NCBI RefSeq assembly: GCF_000013205.1
Contig: NC_007775.1
Span: forward strand, 248,001 to 312,000
Direction of reading: 5' to 3'
Source: Synechococcus sp. JA-3-3Ab
GTDB lineage: Bacteria > Cyanobacteriota > Cyanobacteriia > Thermostichales > Thermostichaceae
Length of the DNA: 64,000 nucleotides
Shown here: positions 56,116-64,000 of the stretch, piece by piece
Numbering within the stretch: the first letter of the stretch is position 1
How the letters are laid out: each line of letters starts with the position of its first letter
Translations under genes and position numbers: made by a program
Notes under the pieces: generated by a model
Databases searched by the model: none
What the model saw: only the letters and a program-made list of their open reading frames with translations
Told to the model about the DNA's origin: nothing

Positions 56116-57456
56116 ATGACCCAAACCCTTTCCCACCGCCCGCTCAGCCCTGCCGATTTGCCGCCCAGCTCGGCCTTGCGCACCCTCCAGGTGGGCTTTA
56201 GGCGCTTGCGCTGTCGGGAATGTGGGGCCGAGTATGAGCCGGTGGCCAAGCACGTGTGCGACCTGTGTTTTGGCCCCCTGGAAGTGGTCTATGACTACGA
56301 CTGGCTCAAGAGCGTTGTCAGCCGGCAGAGCATCCAGGCCGGGCCGCTCTCCATCTGGCGCTACCGACCTTTCCTGCCGGTCCTTTCGGAGCGGCCCATC
56401 GATGTGGGCACCGGCATGACGCCGCTGGTGAAGGCGGAGCGGCTGGGCCGGCGGCTGGGGTTAAAAAACCTCTACCTCAAGAACGACGCCGTCAACATGC
56501 CCACCCTCAGCTTTAAGGATCGGGTGGTGTCGGTGGCCCTGACCCGCGCCAAGGAGCTGGGCTTTACCACCGTTTCCTGCGCCAGCACGGGCAACTTGGC
56601 CAACTCCACGGCTGCCATCGCCGCCCACGCCGGCCTGGACTGCACCATCTTCATCCCGGCGGATCTGGAGGCGGGCAAGGTGCTGGGATCCCTCATCTAC
56701 AATCCCACCGTCATGGCCGTGGAGGGCAACTACGACCAGGTCAACCGCCTCTGCGCCGAGGTGGCCGATCGCTATGGCTGGGGCTTTGTCAATATCAACC
56801 TGCGCCCTTACTACTCAGAAGGCTCGAAAACCCTGGCCTACGAGGTGGCGGAGCAACTGGGGTGGCAACTGCCGGATCAGGTGGTGATCCCGCTGGCGTC
56901 GGGATCCCTGTACACCAAGGTTTACAAAGGCTTCCAGGAGTTTGTGAAGGTGGGGCTGGTGGCGGAGAAGCCGGTTATCTTCCACGGCGCCCAGGCGCAG
57001 GGATGTTCGCCCATTGCCCAGGCCTTTCGCGAGGGGCGGGATTTTGTTACTCCGGTTAAGCCGAATACCATCGCCAAGTCTATTGCCATCGGCAACCCTG
57101 CCGACGGCATCTACGCCCTGGAGATTGCCCGCAAAACCGGCGGCCAGATCGCGACGGCCACGGATCCCGAGATCGTGGCCGGCATCAAGCTCTTGGCCGA
57201 GACCGAGGGCATCTTCACCGAGACGGCTGGCGGCACCACCATTGCCGTGCTCAAACGCCTGGCCGAATCGGGCCAGCTTGATCCTGAGGCGGTTACGGTA
57301 GCCTATATTACCGGCAATGGCTTGAAAACCCAGGAGGCGGTGCAGGCGCACGTGGGCCATCCGCTGGTGATCTCGCCCAAGCTGGAGAGCTTTGAACAGG
57401 CATTGGAGCGCGCCCGCACTCTGGAGCGGCTGGACTGGCAGGAGGCTTCGGTTTGA
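56116..57456 (+). CDS. thrC: Threonine synthase
   Basis: 446 residues, PLP-dependent. An N-terminal zinc-ribbon-like segment (CRECGAEY, CDLC) precedes the core, the layout of the cyanobacterial/plant class. PLP-lysine is in LSFKDRVVSVALTRA; the phosphate site ASTGNLANSTAAIAAHAG follows, then VIPLASGSLYTKV and TAGGTTIAVLKRLAE. It converts O-phosphohomoserine to threonine. The MoaD-like gene lies two genes downstream, an association seen in many cyanobacteria. Confidence 0.95.
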   Translation: MTQTLSHRPLSPADLPPSSALRTLQVGFRRLRCRECGAEYEPVAKHVCDLCFGPLEVVYDYDWLKSVVSRQSIQAGPLSIWRYRPFLPVLSERPIDVGTGMTPLVKAERLGRRLGLKNLYLKNDAVNMPTLSFKDRVVSVALTRAKELGFTTVSCASTGNLANSTAAIAAHAGLDCTIFIPADLEAGKVLGSLIYNPTVMAVEGNYDQVNRLCAEVADRYGWGFVNINLRPYYSEGSKTLAYEVAEQLGWQLPDQVVIPLASGSLYTKVYKGFQEFVKVGLVAEKPVIFHGAQAQGCSPIAQAFREGRDFVTPVKPNTIAKSIAIGNPADGIYALEIARKTGGQIATATDPEIVAGIKLLAETEGIFTETAGGTTIAVLKRLAESGQLDPEAVTVAYITGNGLKTQEAVQAHVGHPLVISPKLESFEQALERARTLERLDWQEASV

Positions 57457-57549
57457 AGCGAGAGGGATCCCCCTGGGCTCTTAACGGCGTCTTAGTGAAG
57501 AACTGTTACGATCCCTGGCACAGACCCACTCGCTCAGGAGCTCTGCACC

Positions 57550-58074
57550 ATGCCTATCCTCCGTTCTGTCCGTCACTTTGCGCGTCGCTGCTTGCCGGTG
57601 GCAGTGGCGGTGTTGACCCCCCTTGCTTTGGCTCCCACGGCTCGGCCTCAGGGGCTGAACACCATTGCCGTTGAGCTGGAAACTTTGCCCAGCAGCTACT
57701 CGACGTTGGCGACGGCTTTGCGGGCGGCGGGGCTGAACACGGCGTTGGCGGGGCCGGGGCCGTTCACGGTCTTTGCCCCTTCCGATGTGGCCTTTGGGCA
57801 ACTGCCGCCGGGCACCGTGGAGACGTTGTTGCAGCCGGCCAATCGGGATCAGCTCACCCGCATCCTCACCTATCATGTGGTGCCGGGGCGGATTACCTCG
57901 TTTGACCTGCGGCCTGGCCAATCGGCCACTCTGACCACCTTGGCGGGGCTGCCGCTGCGGGTGCAGGTGGGAGCCGATGGCAGCATCCGGGTCAACGGGG
58001 CCAATGTGAACTTGGCGGATATTCCGGTTGCCAACGGGGTGATTCACGGCATTGACGGGGTGCTGCTACCCTAG
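57550..58074 (+). CDS. Exported fasciclin (FAS1) domain protein
   Basis: 174 residues. A signal peptide (RRCLPVAVAVLTPLALAPTA) is followed by a single FAS1 domain: YSTLATALRAAGLNTALAGP, GPFTVFAPSDVAFGQLPPGT, the LTRILTYHVVPGRI strand and VNGANVNLADIPVANGVIHG at the end. FAS1 proteins mediate adhesion in many organisms; in cyanobacteria they are secreted or surface-bound. It sits between thrC and the MoaD-like gene. Confidence 0.9.
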   Translation: MPILRSVRHFARRCLPVAVAVLTPLALAPTARPQGLNTIAVELETLPSSYSTLATALRAAGLNTALAGPGPFTVFAPSDVAFGQLPPGTVETLLQPANRDQLTRILTYHVVPGRITSFDLRPGQSATLTTLAGLPLRVQVGADGSIRVNGANVNLADIPVANGVIHGIDGVLLP

Positions 58075-58110
58075 TCTTCTAAGGTTGGTCGCTGGACGAA
58101 GCATTGGCTT

Positions 58111-58386
58111 ATGGCAGTCAAGGTGTTAATTCCCACCACGCTGCGGGTGCTCACCCGGGATCAGGAGGTGGTAAGTTGCGAGGGATCCACCGTTCGGGAA
58201 TTGCTGGAGGCCTTGGAGCAGACCTATCCGGGCATCAAGGCGCGGCTGTGCGATGAAAAGGGGGAATTGCGCCGCTTTGTCAATCTCTATGTCAACAGCG
58301 AAGACATTCGCTTCCTCCAGGGATCGGACACGCCTCTACAGGATGGGGATGAGGTGAGCATCGTCCCTGCTGTTGCCGGGGGATGA
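58111..58386 (+). CDS. MoaD/ThiS-family ubiquitin-like sulfur carrier
   Basis: 91 residues, beta-grasp fold: [40 protein letters not shown] and [16 protein letters not shown]. The C-terminal Gly-Gly is the site for thiocarboxylate formation or protein attachment. The link with thrC suggests a role in sulfur transfer to an amino acid pathway, but this is unproven. The stop overlaps the start of the glycosylase gene (ATGA at 58383-58386). Confidence 0.87.
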   Translation: MAVKVLIPTTLRVLTRDQEVVSCEGSTVRELLEALEQTYPGIKARLCDEKGELRRFVNLYVNSEDIRFLQGSDTPLQDGDEVSIVPAVAGG

Positions 58387-58991
58387 AAGTTGCCGAGCCG
58401 GCTGTGGCTGCTTGGGAGTGGTTAAGCAAGCCGGCGCCGCTGGTGGCGCCTACGTTGCTGGGCATGGTGCTGGTGCGGCAATTTGCCGATGGGCTGCAGG
58501 TGCGGGCGCAGATTGTGGAAACGGAAGCCTACACCGCCGGCGATCCGGCATGCCACGCCTATCGCCGCAAGACCCGCCGCAACCAGGTGATGTTCGGGCC
58601 GCCCGGCCATCTCTACGTCTATCGCATCTACGGCCTCTACCACTGTCTCAACATCGTCACCGAGGCGGAAGGGATCGCGTCAGCGGTTTTGATCCGGGCA
58701 GCCCAGTTGGATTGCCTGCCGGAGTGGATCCCGGCCAACAAGCGCTTGAAACCGGCGCGGGTGGCGGCGGGGCCGGGCCTGCTCTGCCAAGCGCTGCGCA
58801 TCGACGGATCCCACAATGGCTGGCGGCTGGAACCGGTGGCAGCCGGCCAGGAAGGCATTTGGCTAGAGGGATCCCCTGCTTGGGAGGCACAGTTCCCCAT
58901 TGTCCAAACTACCCGCATCGGCATTACCCGCGGGGTAGAGCTTCCCTGGCGCTGGTACATTAAGGGGCATCCGGCGGTGTCGCACTATTAG
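58383..58991 (+). CDS. DNA-3-methyladenine glycosylase (AAG/MPG family)
   Basis: 202 residues. Base-excision repair of alkylated and deaminated purines. The catalytic Glu lies in [20 protein letters not shown] and the family motifs [25 protein letters not shown] and GPGLLCQAL follow; the Tyr that intercalates is in [10 protein letters not shown]. It overlaps the MoaD-like gene by four bases, so it is translationally coupled to it. Confidence 0.93.
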   Translation: MKVAEPAVAAWEWLSKPAPLVAPTLLGMVLVRQFADGLQVRAQIVETEAYTAGDPACHAYRRKTRRNQVMFGPPGHLYVYRIYGLYHCLNIVTEAEGIASAVLIRAAQLDCLPEWIPANKRLKPARVAAGPGLLCQALRIDGSHNGWRLEPVAAGQEGIWLEGSPAWEAQFPIVQTTRIGITRGVELPWRWYIKGHPAVSHY

Positions 58992-59007
58992 TGGGGGCAA
59001 GCCGACA

Positions 59008-60276
59008 ATGCTGCCGCAAGGCAAAGACTCCTGGCAAAGGCTGTCTGGGCTGGTCAGCGGCGTTGTGCTGCTCCTGCCCGCGTTGGCCCAGCCGGTTGCA
59101 ACTTCTCCAGGACTCTTGACAATGCAAGCCCAGCGCCACTCCCCCTATCGCACCAGGTTGCAGCGCTGGCATGCCCCCCAAGGTTTTCAGGGCTGGTCAG
59201 CCCGCGGGATCCGGCTGAACGCCCAAGGGCAATTGGTCTTAGATCCAGAGAGCTGGCGGCAAGAAGTCAGCCTTGAGGAGCCGCAGTCGCCATTGCGCGG
59301 ACGTCCTTTTCATCCCCCCGGCAGCTATTGGGTGGGAGAAGCCATCAGCCCGGAAGTTCCCGCCAGCTTTCCTCTGGTGGAAGCAATCGTCTCCTGGAAT
59401 GCCACCACCCCTCCCGGCACCTGGCTAGAAGTGGAGATCCGGGCCAAGCTTGCGGGGCGCTGGACGAAGTGGTATCACGCCGGCGTGTGGGCTGCCGATC
59501 CGCCCACCCTGGCCAGCCACTCCGTGCGCGGGCAGGAAGACGCAGATGGCAACCTGCACACGGACTTGTTGGTGCTCAAGGATACCCACAACGGGGCAGA
59601 GGCTTTCCAAGTCAGGGTGCGCCTGTTCACGCAAGAGGCGGGCCGCTCTCCCCTGGTGGATCAGGTGGCGGTTGCCTTTTCCAACCAGCCGGCCCAGCCC
59701 GACCGCCTCTCCCCTGGGGATCCCAGCCGCTGGGGCCAGGTCTTGGAGCTGCCCTTGTGTTCCCAAATGGTCTATGCCGACGGGGGAGCAGCTTGGTGCA
59801 GCCCCACTGCCTTGGCGATGGTGATGGCCTACTGGCAGCGGGATCCCCCCCCCTGTGAGCCGTTGGTGCGCGCCGCGGCGGCCGGGGTGTACGACCGGGT
59901 TTACCAGGGCCACGGCAACTGGGCCTTCAACGTGGCTCATGCCGCCGAGCGGGGTTTGGCCGGCGTGGTGGCGCGGCTGCAGAGCCTGGCCCAGGCAGAA
60001 GCCTGGATCGCGGCCGGCGTGCCGGCTATCCTCAGCTATGCCTGGGGCGAGGGCGAGCTGGAGGGGGCGCCGATCCCCAAAAGCAACGGCCATCTGGCGG
60101 TGCTGGTGGGGTTCGACCGCCAAGGGGATCCCATCCTCCACGATCCGGCGGCCAAGACCAACGAAGAAGTTCGCCGCACCTACCGCCGCGACCAGCTAGA
60201 GCCTTTGTGGTTGGCCCACTCCGGGGGTACCGTCTATTTGATCTATCCGCGAGGGTGGCCAATTCCGGACCCATAG
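59008..60276 (+). CDS. C39-like cysteine peptidase family protein, exported
   Basis: 422 residues. A signal peptide (LSGLVSGVVLLLPALAQPVA) and an N-terminal ~240-residue beta-rich region precede a C39-type catalytic part: Cys in AAWCSPTALAMVMAYW, His in SNGHLAVLVGFD and Asp in PILHDPAAK. Some relatives are ABC-type bacteriocin leader peptidases, but this protein has no transporter domain and is probably a stand-alone periplasmic protease. It lies 16 bases after the glycosylase gene on the same strand. Confidence 0.83.
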   Translation: MLPQGKDSWQRLSGLVSGVVLLLPALAQPVATSPGLLTMQAQRHSPYRTRLQRWHAPQGFQGWSARGIRLNAQGQLVLDPESWRQEVSLEEPQSPLRGRPFHPPGSYWVGEAISPEVPASFPLVEAIVSWNATTPPGTWLEVEIRAKLAGRWTKWYHAGVWAADPPTLASHSVRGQEDADGNLHTDLLVLKDTHNGAEAFQVRVRLFTQEAGRSPLVDQVAVAFSNQPAQPDRLSPGDPSRWGQVLELPLCSQMVYADGGAAWCSPTALAMVMAYWQRDPPPCEPLVRAAAAGVYDRVYQGHGNWAFNVAHAAERGLAGVVARLQSLAQAEAWIAAGVPAILSYAWGEGELEGAPIPKSNGHLAVLVGFDRQGDPILHDPAAKTNEEVRRTYRRDQLEPLWLAHSGGTVYLIYPRGWPIPDP

Positions 60277-60635
60277 GTTAGCCCCGGCCTTCCACCGGGC
60301 TGGAGGCTTCTGCTCGAAGAGGCTGGGATATCGAGCGGACAAAAACGAACATGGCTTGGCGAGCATCCGATTGCCATCTGGCTTTTCGACGGGGATTTGA
60401 GTAAGGATATTAAGAAGTGAGGAGTGCAACTCACCCTTGGGTGAGACGGCTTAAGCATGGATAGGGTTAGGGTTCAAGGCCTGCGAGGCTGGCTGAGGGG
60501 TTTCCCTATGCCGAGCAGGCGGTGGGGCGCGGCTGTCCGCAGAAAAAGTAGCGGGGCAATTTCTGCCGGCTTTTACGTGAGTTGCTATCGACATGGAGGT
60601 TTGGGTTCCCGCCGCTTCCCAGTTTGTGGGAGAGG
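60277..60635. other. Intergenic stretch, no gene seen
   Basis: GC-rich, with a short hairpin AGCCCcGG/CCGGGCT just after the C39 stop (from 60281) that lacks a T-run. Nothing else is recognisable. Confidence 0.45.
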
Positions 60636-62549
60636 ATGAGCTGCATCATGCCACGACGGGCTTCCCCTGCACCGCTATCTTTGCCGGCGCTGAGTGCTCT
60701 GGTGCTGGCCCTCTCGGCCTGCGGCGAGCTCTCTTCCTCTAATTTGTCTCCCAGCGTCGTTTCCCCTTCTGCCCTGCAGCCGGTTTCCACCCCAACTCCC
60801 CTCGCCCCCGCCGCTCTCACACTCGAACAGGCCCGCCAATCGGGTTTGGCGGTGCCCAACAACCGCATCGTCCTGCTCCTCCAGGAACAAGGATCCGATC
60901 TGGTGGCCCAGCTCCCTGCCTCCGAGGTGGATCGCTGGCTGGCTCGTACCCCCACCTGGCCGGGGGTGGAGGGGATCGATCTCAGCATTACCCTGGGCAG
61001 CTATCGCCAGACCGCCAACGCGCCCCTGCGCCTAGGGCAGCCGGCCACCTTCACTTTTACCAACCCACCTGCCGGGGAAGCGGAGCTCAGCGCCATTGCC
61101 TACCGGGGATCCACCACCTTGGCACAAGGAAAGGGATCCCTGACCCTTTCTGCCCGTTCTGGGGGCTCTGGCGGTGCCAATCGCCGCCTTTCTATGTTGG
61201 TGCTCTCCGGGGTAGAGGTGCCGCTGCTGCACACGGGATCGGGGGTGCCGGCGCCCGGCCAGCCGTTGCTGCTGTCGGGGGAAAATCTGGAGCGGGCAGA
61301 AACGGTTCTCTTCGCTTCAGCCGCCAATCCCGAGCGCAGCTGGAGAGGGGAGATCCGCTCCCGCAGCAACGACCGCCTAACGGTGATGCCGCCGGCCTCC
61401 CTTGCCGGCACTGTTTGGGTGGCCGTTGCCGATGCTGCAGGGCAGGGGTTGGGAACCCTGGTTTACGAGTGGCCGGCCCCTACCCCCTCACCCACCCCTA
61501 CTGCGGCAGCAGCCTCAGCCTGGCGGGTGGAGACCTTGCTGCATGGCCGCACCTCCTCGGCAGTTAACCCCGGGAACAGCGCCTCCGATAGCGGCGGCGA
61601 GTCCAGACTCTCCCTCGGACAGATCGGCGGCATTGCCGTCGACCCGGAAGGATTCTTTTACTTAGCTGACCCGGCCCAGCACCGGATTTTTCGGCTTTCT
61701 CCCGAAGGGGAACTGGAGGTGTGGGCGGGCAGTGGCAAGGCCGGCCATCGAGACGGAGCAGCGGATCAGGCGCAGTTCGACTCTCCCCAGGGGCTGCTCT
61801 GGGATCCCAAGGGAGGATTGTGGGTGGCCGACAGCGGCAACCACTGCCTACGCCACATCAGCCGCCAGCGACAGGTCACCACCTTTGCCGGCACTTGTGT
61901 AGCCGGCTACCGCGACGGGGAGCGCGACGAGGCGCAGTTTCGCGAGCCCTTTGGCCTGGCCTTGGGTCTAGACGGCAGCCTTTACGTGGCCGATCGCGCC
62001 AATCGTCGCATCCGCCGCATCACTCCCACGGGCAAAGTGACGACGGCCGCTGGCACCGGCCAGCCGGGATCCGCCGATGGGCCGGCAGACCAAGCTCAGC
62101 TCTTGCAACCCACGGCCCTAGCGGTGGACAGGGAAGGGAATCTCTGGATTGCAGACCGGCATCGCCTGCGCCGGCTCTCTGCCGACGGGCAACTGACCAC
62201 CCTCTCGCGGGCGGAAGCAGGCTACCGCGATGGCCCCTTGGCGGAAGCCCGTTTTCAAACTCTTGCAGGGCTGGCCTTCGACAGTGCGGGGATCCTCTGG
62301 CTAGCCGACCGAGACAACCATCGCTTGCGGCGCCTGCAGCCCAATGGACAGGTTTCCACCTTGGCCGGACAGGATGAGCCAGGCTGGCAGGATGGCCCTG
62401 CTTCTGTGGCTCGGTTTGAACAGCCCGGCGATTTGCTCGTTTTGCCAGATGGCAGCGTGGTGGTGGTGGATGCAGGTTTGCCTGGCCTGCGCCGTCTTAG
62501 CCGCCTCCTCCCCCCGCCCGCTACTCCCGTTTCCAGGGGATCCCCCTAG
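60636..62549 (+). CDS. Exported lipoprotein with NHL-type beta-propeller
   Basis: About 637 residues. The signal peptide ends in ALVLALSAC, a lipobox. A variable N-terminal half (with an immunoglobulin-like segment ALTLEQARQSGLAV onward) precedes at least five NHL repeats in the C-terminal half, each with a turn like LYVADRANRRIRRITPTGKV and VAVDREGNLWIADRHRLRRL. NHL propellers bind proteins, sugars or RNA; here an outer-surface role is likely. The ATG at 60636 is chosen; 60648 is possible and the frame is open from 60582. The stop shares CTAG with the converging photolyase gene. Confidence 0.85.
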   Translation: MSCIMPRRASPAPLSLPALSALVLALSACGELSSSNLSPSVVSPSALQPVSTPTPLAPAALTLEQARQSGLAVPNNRIVLLLQEQGSDLVAQLPASEVDRWLARTPTWPGVEGIDLSITLGSYRQTANAPLRLGQPATFTFTNPPAGEAELSAIAYRGSTTLAQGKGSLTLSARSGGSGGANRRLSMLVLSGVEVPLLHTGSGVPAPGQPLLLSGENLERAETVLFASAANPERSWRGEIRSRSNDRLTVMPPASLAGTVWVAVADAAGQGLGTLVYEWPAPTPSPTPTAAAASAWRVETLLHGRTSSAVNPGNSASDSGGESRLSLGQIGGIAVDPEGFFYLADPAQHRIFRLSPEGELEVWAGSGKAGHRDGAADQAQFDSPQGLLWDPKGGLWVADSGNHCLRHISRQRQVTTFAGTCVAGYRDGERDEAQFREPFGLALGLDGSLYVADRANRRIRRITPTGKVTTAAGTGQPGSADGPADQAQLLQPTALAVDREGNLWIADRHRLRRLSADGQLTTLSRAEAGYRDGPLAEARFQTLAGLAFDSAGILWLADRDNHRLRRLQPNGQVSTLAGQDEPGWQDGPASVARFEQPGDLLVLPDGSVVVVDAGLPGLRRLSRLLPPPATPVSRGSP

Positions 62550-64000
62550 CCGCGGCGGTAGCGGGCCAGGGCCGCTTCGTAAGCCCGCCGACTGGCCTGC
62601 AGGGACTTTCCCAAATCCACCACGGGGCGGGGATAGTCTACCCCCAGCCGCACGCCAAACTGCTTTTGCTCAGCGGCGCTGAGGCGGTAGGGCTCGTGGA
62701 TCTTGTCCCCCGGGATCCCGGCCAGCTCCGGCAGCCAGTGGCGCAGGTAGTGGCCCTGGGGATCGTAGTCGCGGGATTGCTTGGGAATGTGGAAGTAGCG
62801 AAAGCCGCGGGCATCGTTGCCCACGCCGGCGGTGTAGTTCCAGTTGCCGTAGTTGCTGGCCACGTCGTAGTCAATCAGCAGCGATTCAAACCATTCCGCC
62901 CCCAGACGCCAGTCGATCCCCAGGTTTTTGGTGAGGAAGCTGGCCACATTCTGCCGCCCGCGGTTGGACATGAAGCCGGTGGCGGCCAACTCCCGCATGT
63001 TGGCGTCCACCAGGGGGTAGCCGGTCTCGCCGCGGCACCAAGCCTGGAAGCGATCCCCGTCCTGCTGCCAGGGGATGGGGATCCCCTGGATCCCTGCGGG
63101 GCAAAACAGCTTGGCGCCATGCTTGGCCAGGATGAAGCGAAAGTAATCCCGCCACAGCAGCTCGAAGACCAGCCAGTAGGTGGATTCGTTGCGCACCCGC
63201 TCCTCCTCGTAGCGCTTGACTTCGGCATACACCGTGCGAGGAGAAAGGCAACCCAACGCCAACCAGGCAGAAAGACGCGAGCTGTCGTTGGGATCCAGCA
63301 TGCCGTTGCGGGTTTCTTTGTAGACGCGCAGCCGGTCCAGATCCCAGATATAGGTCTGCAGGCGGGCCTGGGCGGCGGTGCTGCCGCCGGCATAGACAAA
63401 GCGGGCGCGGGGATCCGGCGGCGGCAAGCTCAACCCCAGCTCCGCCAGAGTGGGCAGAGGGCCAGGGTCCAGCCCTGGCGGCAGGGGCGGCAGGGAGGGG
63501 ATGGGCAGGGGAGCGCGAATGGCGGCCTTGGCTTCCACCTGCTGGCGGAAGCGGGTGAACACCTCCGGCAGGTCTGCCAGGGCAAAGGGGAGGTCAGCAG
63601 GATGGTAGAGAGTGTGGCCCCACTCCAGGTGCAGCGGGATCCCTAAGGGCTGAAGCGCTTGCTGCAGGGCCCTGGCAACCGCCTCCTCCTCCGTGCCCAC
63701 CTCTTCGTGGGCATAGACAGCCTTCACCCCCCACTCCCGCGCCAGGGCCGGGATCACCTGCTCCGGCTGGCCTTGGCGGATGACCAGATCAGAGCCGCGG
63801 GCCCGAAGCTGCTGCCGCAGGTCAGCCAGGCTTTCCAGCAGGAACTGGGCGCGGAAAGGACCGGTCTTAGGAAAGCCAAAGGCCGTCCGGCCAAAGTGGC
63901 GCGGATCCAGGCAGTAGAGGGGAATGAGGAAGGATCCCTGCTGGCAAGCCCGCGTCAGCGGCTGGTGATCCAGCAGGCGCAAATCGGTGCGAAACCAAAG
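62546..64000 (-). CDS. DASH-type cryptochrome/photolyase, 5' end outside the window
   Basis: The frame is open through the right edge; the last visible codons (LWFRTDLRLLDHQP) are the family's N-terminus, so only a few residues are missing. 484 visible residues: photolyase alpha/beta N-terminal domain, then the FAD-binding helical domain with ETRNGMLDPNDSSRLSAWLA, NESTYWLVFELLWRDYFRF, WCRGETGYPLVDANMRELAA and YDPQGHYLRHWLPELAGIPG. The order and WRDYFRF motif indicate the Cry-DASH group. Repair of single-stranded or loop pyrimidine dimers is the usual role, with possible light sensing. Confidence 0.93.
   Translation of the reverse strand, partial: LWFRTDLRLLDHQPLTRACQQGSFLIPLYCLDPRHFGRTAFGFPKTGPFRAQFLLESLADLRQQLRARGSDLVIRQGQPEQVIPALAREWGVKAVYAHEEVGTEEEAVARALQQALQPLGIPLHLEWGHTLYHPADLPFALADLPEVFTRFRQQVEAKAAIRAPLPIPSLPPLPPGLDPGPLPTLAELGLSLPPPDPRARFVYAGGSTAAQARLQTYIWDLDRLRVYKETRNGMLDPNDSSRLSAWLALGCLSPRTVYAEVKRYEEERVRNESTYWLVFELLWRDYFRFILAKHGAKLFCPAGIQGIPIPWQQDGDRFQAWCRGETGYPLVDANMRELAATGFMSNRGRQNVASFLTKNLGIDWRLGAEWFESLLIDYDVASNYGNWNYTAGVGNDARGFRYFHIPKQSRDYDPQGHYLRHWLPELAGIPGDKIHEPYRLSAAEQKQFGVRLGVDYPRPVVDLGKSLQASRRAYEAALARYRRG

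Overview
The window comes from a cyanobacterium. It carries photosystem genes (psaF, psaJ, psaL, psbY) and several genes typical of the phylum: DUF1816, a Ycf46-like AAA+ protein, CcdA plus Ccs1 cytochrome c maturation, and a GlcE-like subunit. The DNA is GC-rich and saturated with GGATCC, mostly as GGGATCCC; I count ten in the first 5 kb. That over-represented palindrome, with the gene content, suggests a unicellular hot-spring Synechococcus of the Yellowstone mat type. The assignment is inference from pattern, not a database match.

Layout. 1-12.4 kb: YlqD (cut by the edge), a glycosyltransferase, ilvC, serS, a BlaI/M56 pair, tRNA-Asn, ppa, the ccdA-ccs1 cytochrome c assembly pair, and a long sensor kinase on the minus strand. 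The kinase has a GAF domain with both cysteines of a DXCF cyanobacteriochrome, and a small transposon-like insert reads in frame through its N-terminal CBS domain. 13-18 kb: a glcE-like gene, an IS200/IS605-type element (intact tnpB, broken tnpA), an FAD oxidoreductase, psbY, and a collapsed copy of the same IS. 17.9-31.1 kb: an aspartoacylase-like gene, a glutamate-cysteine ligase family gene, glgE, a TldE/PmbA protease, three small proteins, ispF, an ABC solute-binding lipoprotein, a glycogen-debranching-type enzyme and a GT4 glycosyltransferase.

31.3-43.7 kb is the accessory region. It is built from duplications around the housekeeping genes purF and def: a def tail plus DCC-family (DUF393) gene occurs twice, a Ycf46-like AAA+ gene occurs twice (one copy a pseudogene, both lacking the same N-terminal end), and an unrecognised domain of about 110 residues occurs three times in two exported proteins. 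A triple-LamG exported protein lies in the middle. From 38157 to 43420 there is no GGATCC at all, which marks this as foreign or recently assembled DNA.

43.7-64 kb is conserved again: nadK, ispE, leuC, thiD, a 2Fe-2S ferredoxin, DUF1816, a TrmH-type methyltransferase, Mini-RNase III, psaF-psaJ-psaL in one linked locus, tsaD, mnmG, thrC, then fasciclin, MoaD-like and alkyladenine-glycosylase genes, a C39-like peptidase, an NHL-repeat lipoprotein and a DASH-type cryptochrome cut by the right edge.

The strongest leads are the DXCF photoreceptor kinase with its in-frame mobile insert, the IS with a healthy TnpB beside a doubly damaged TnpA, and the duplicated exported-protein/AAA+ region.
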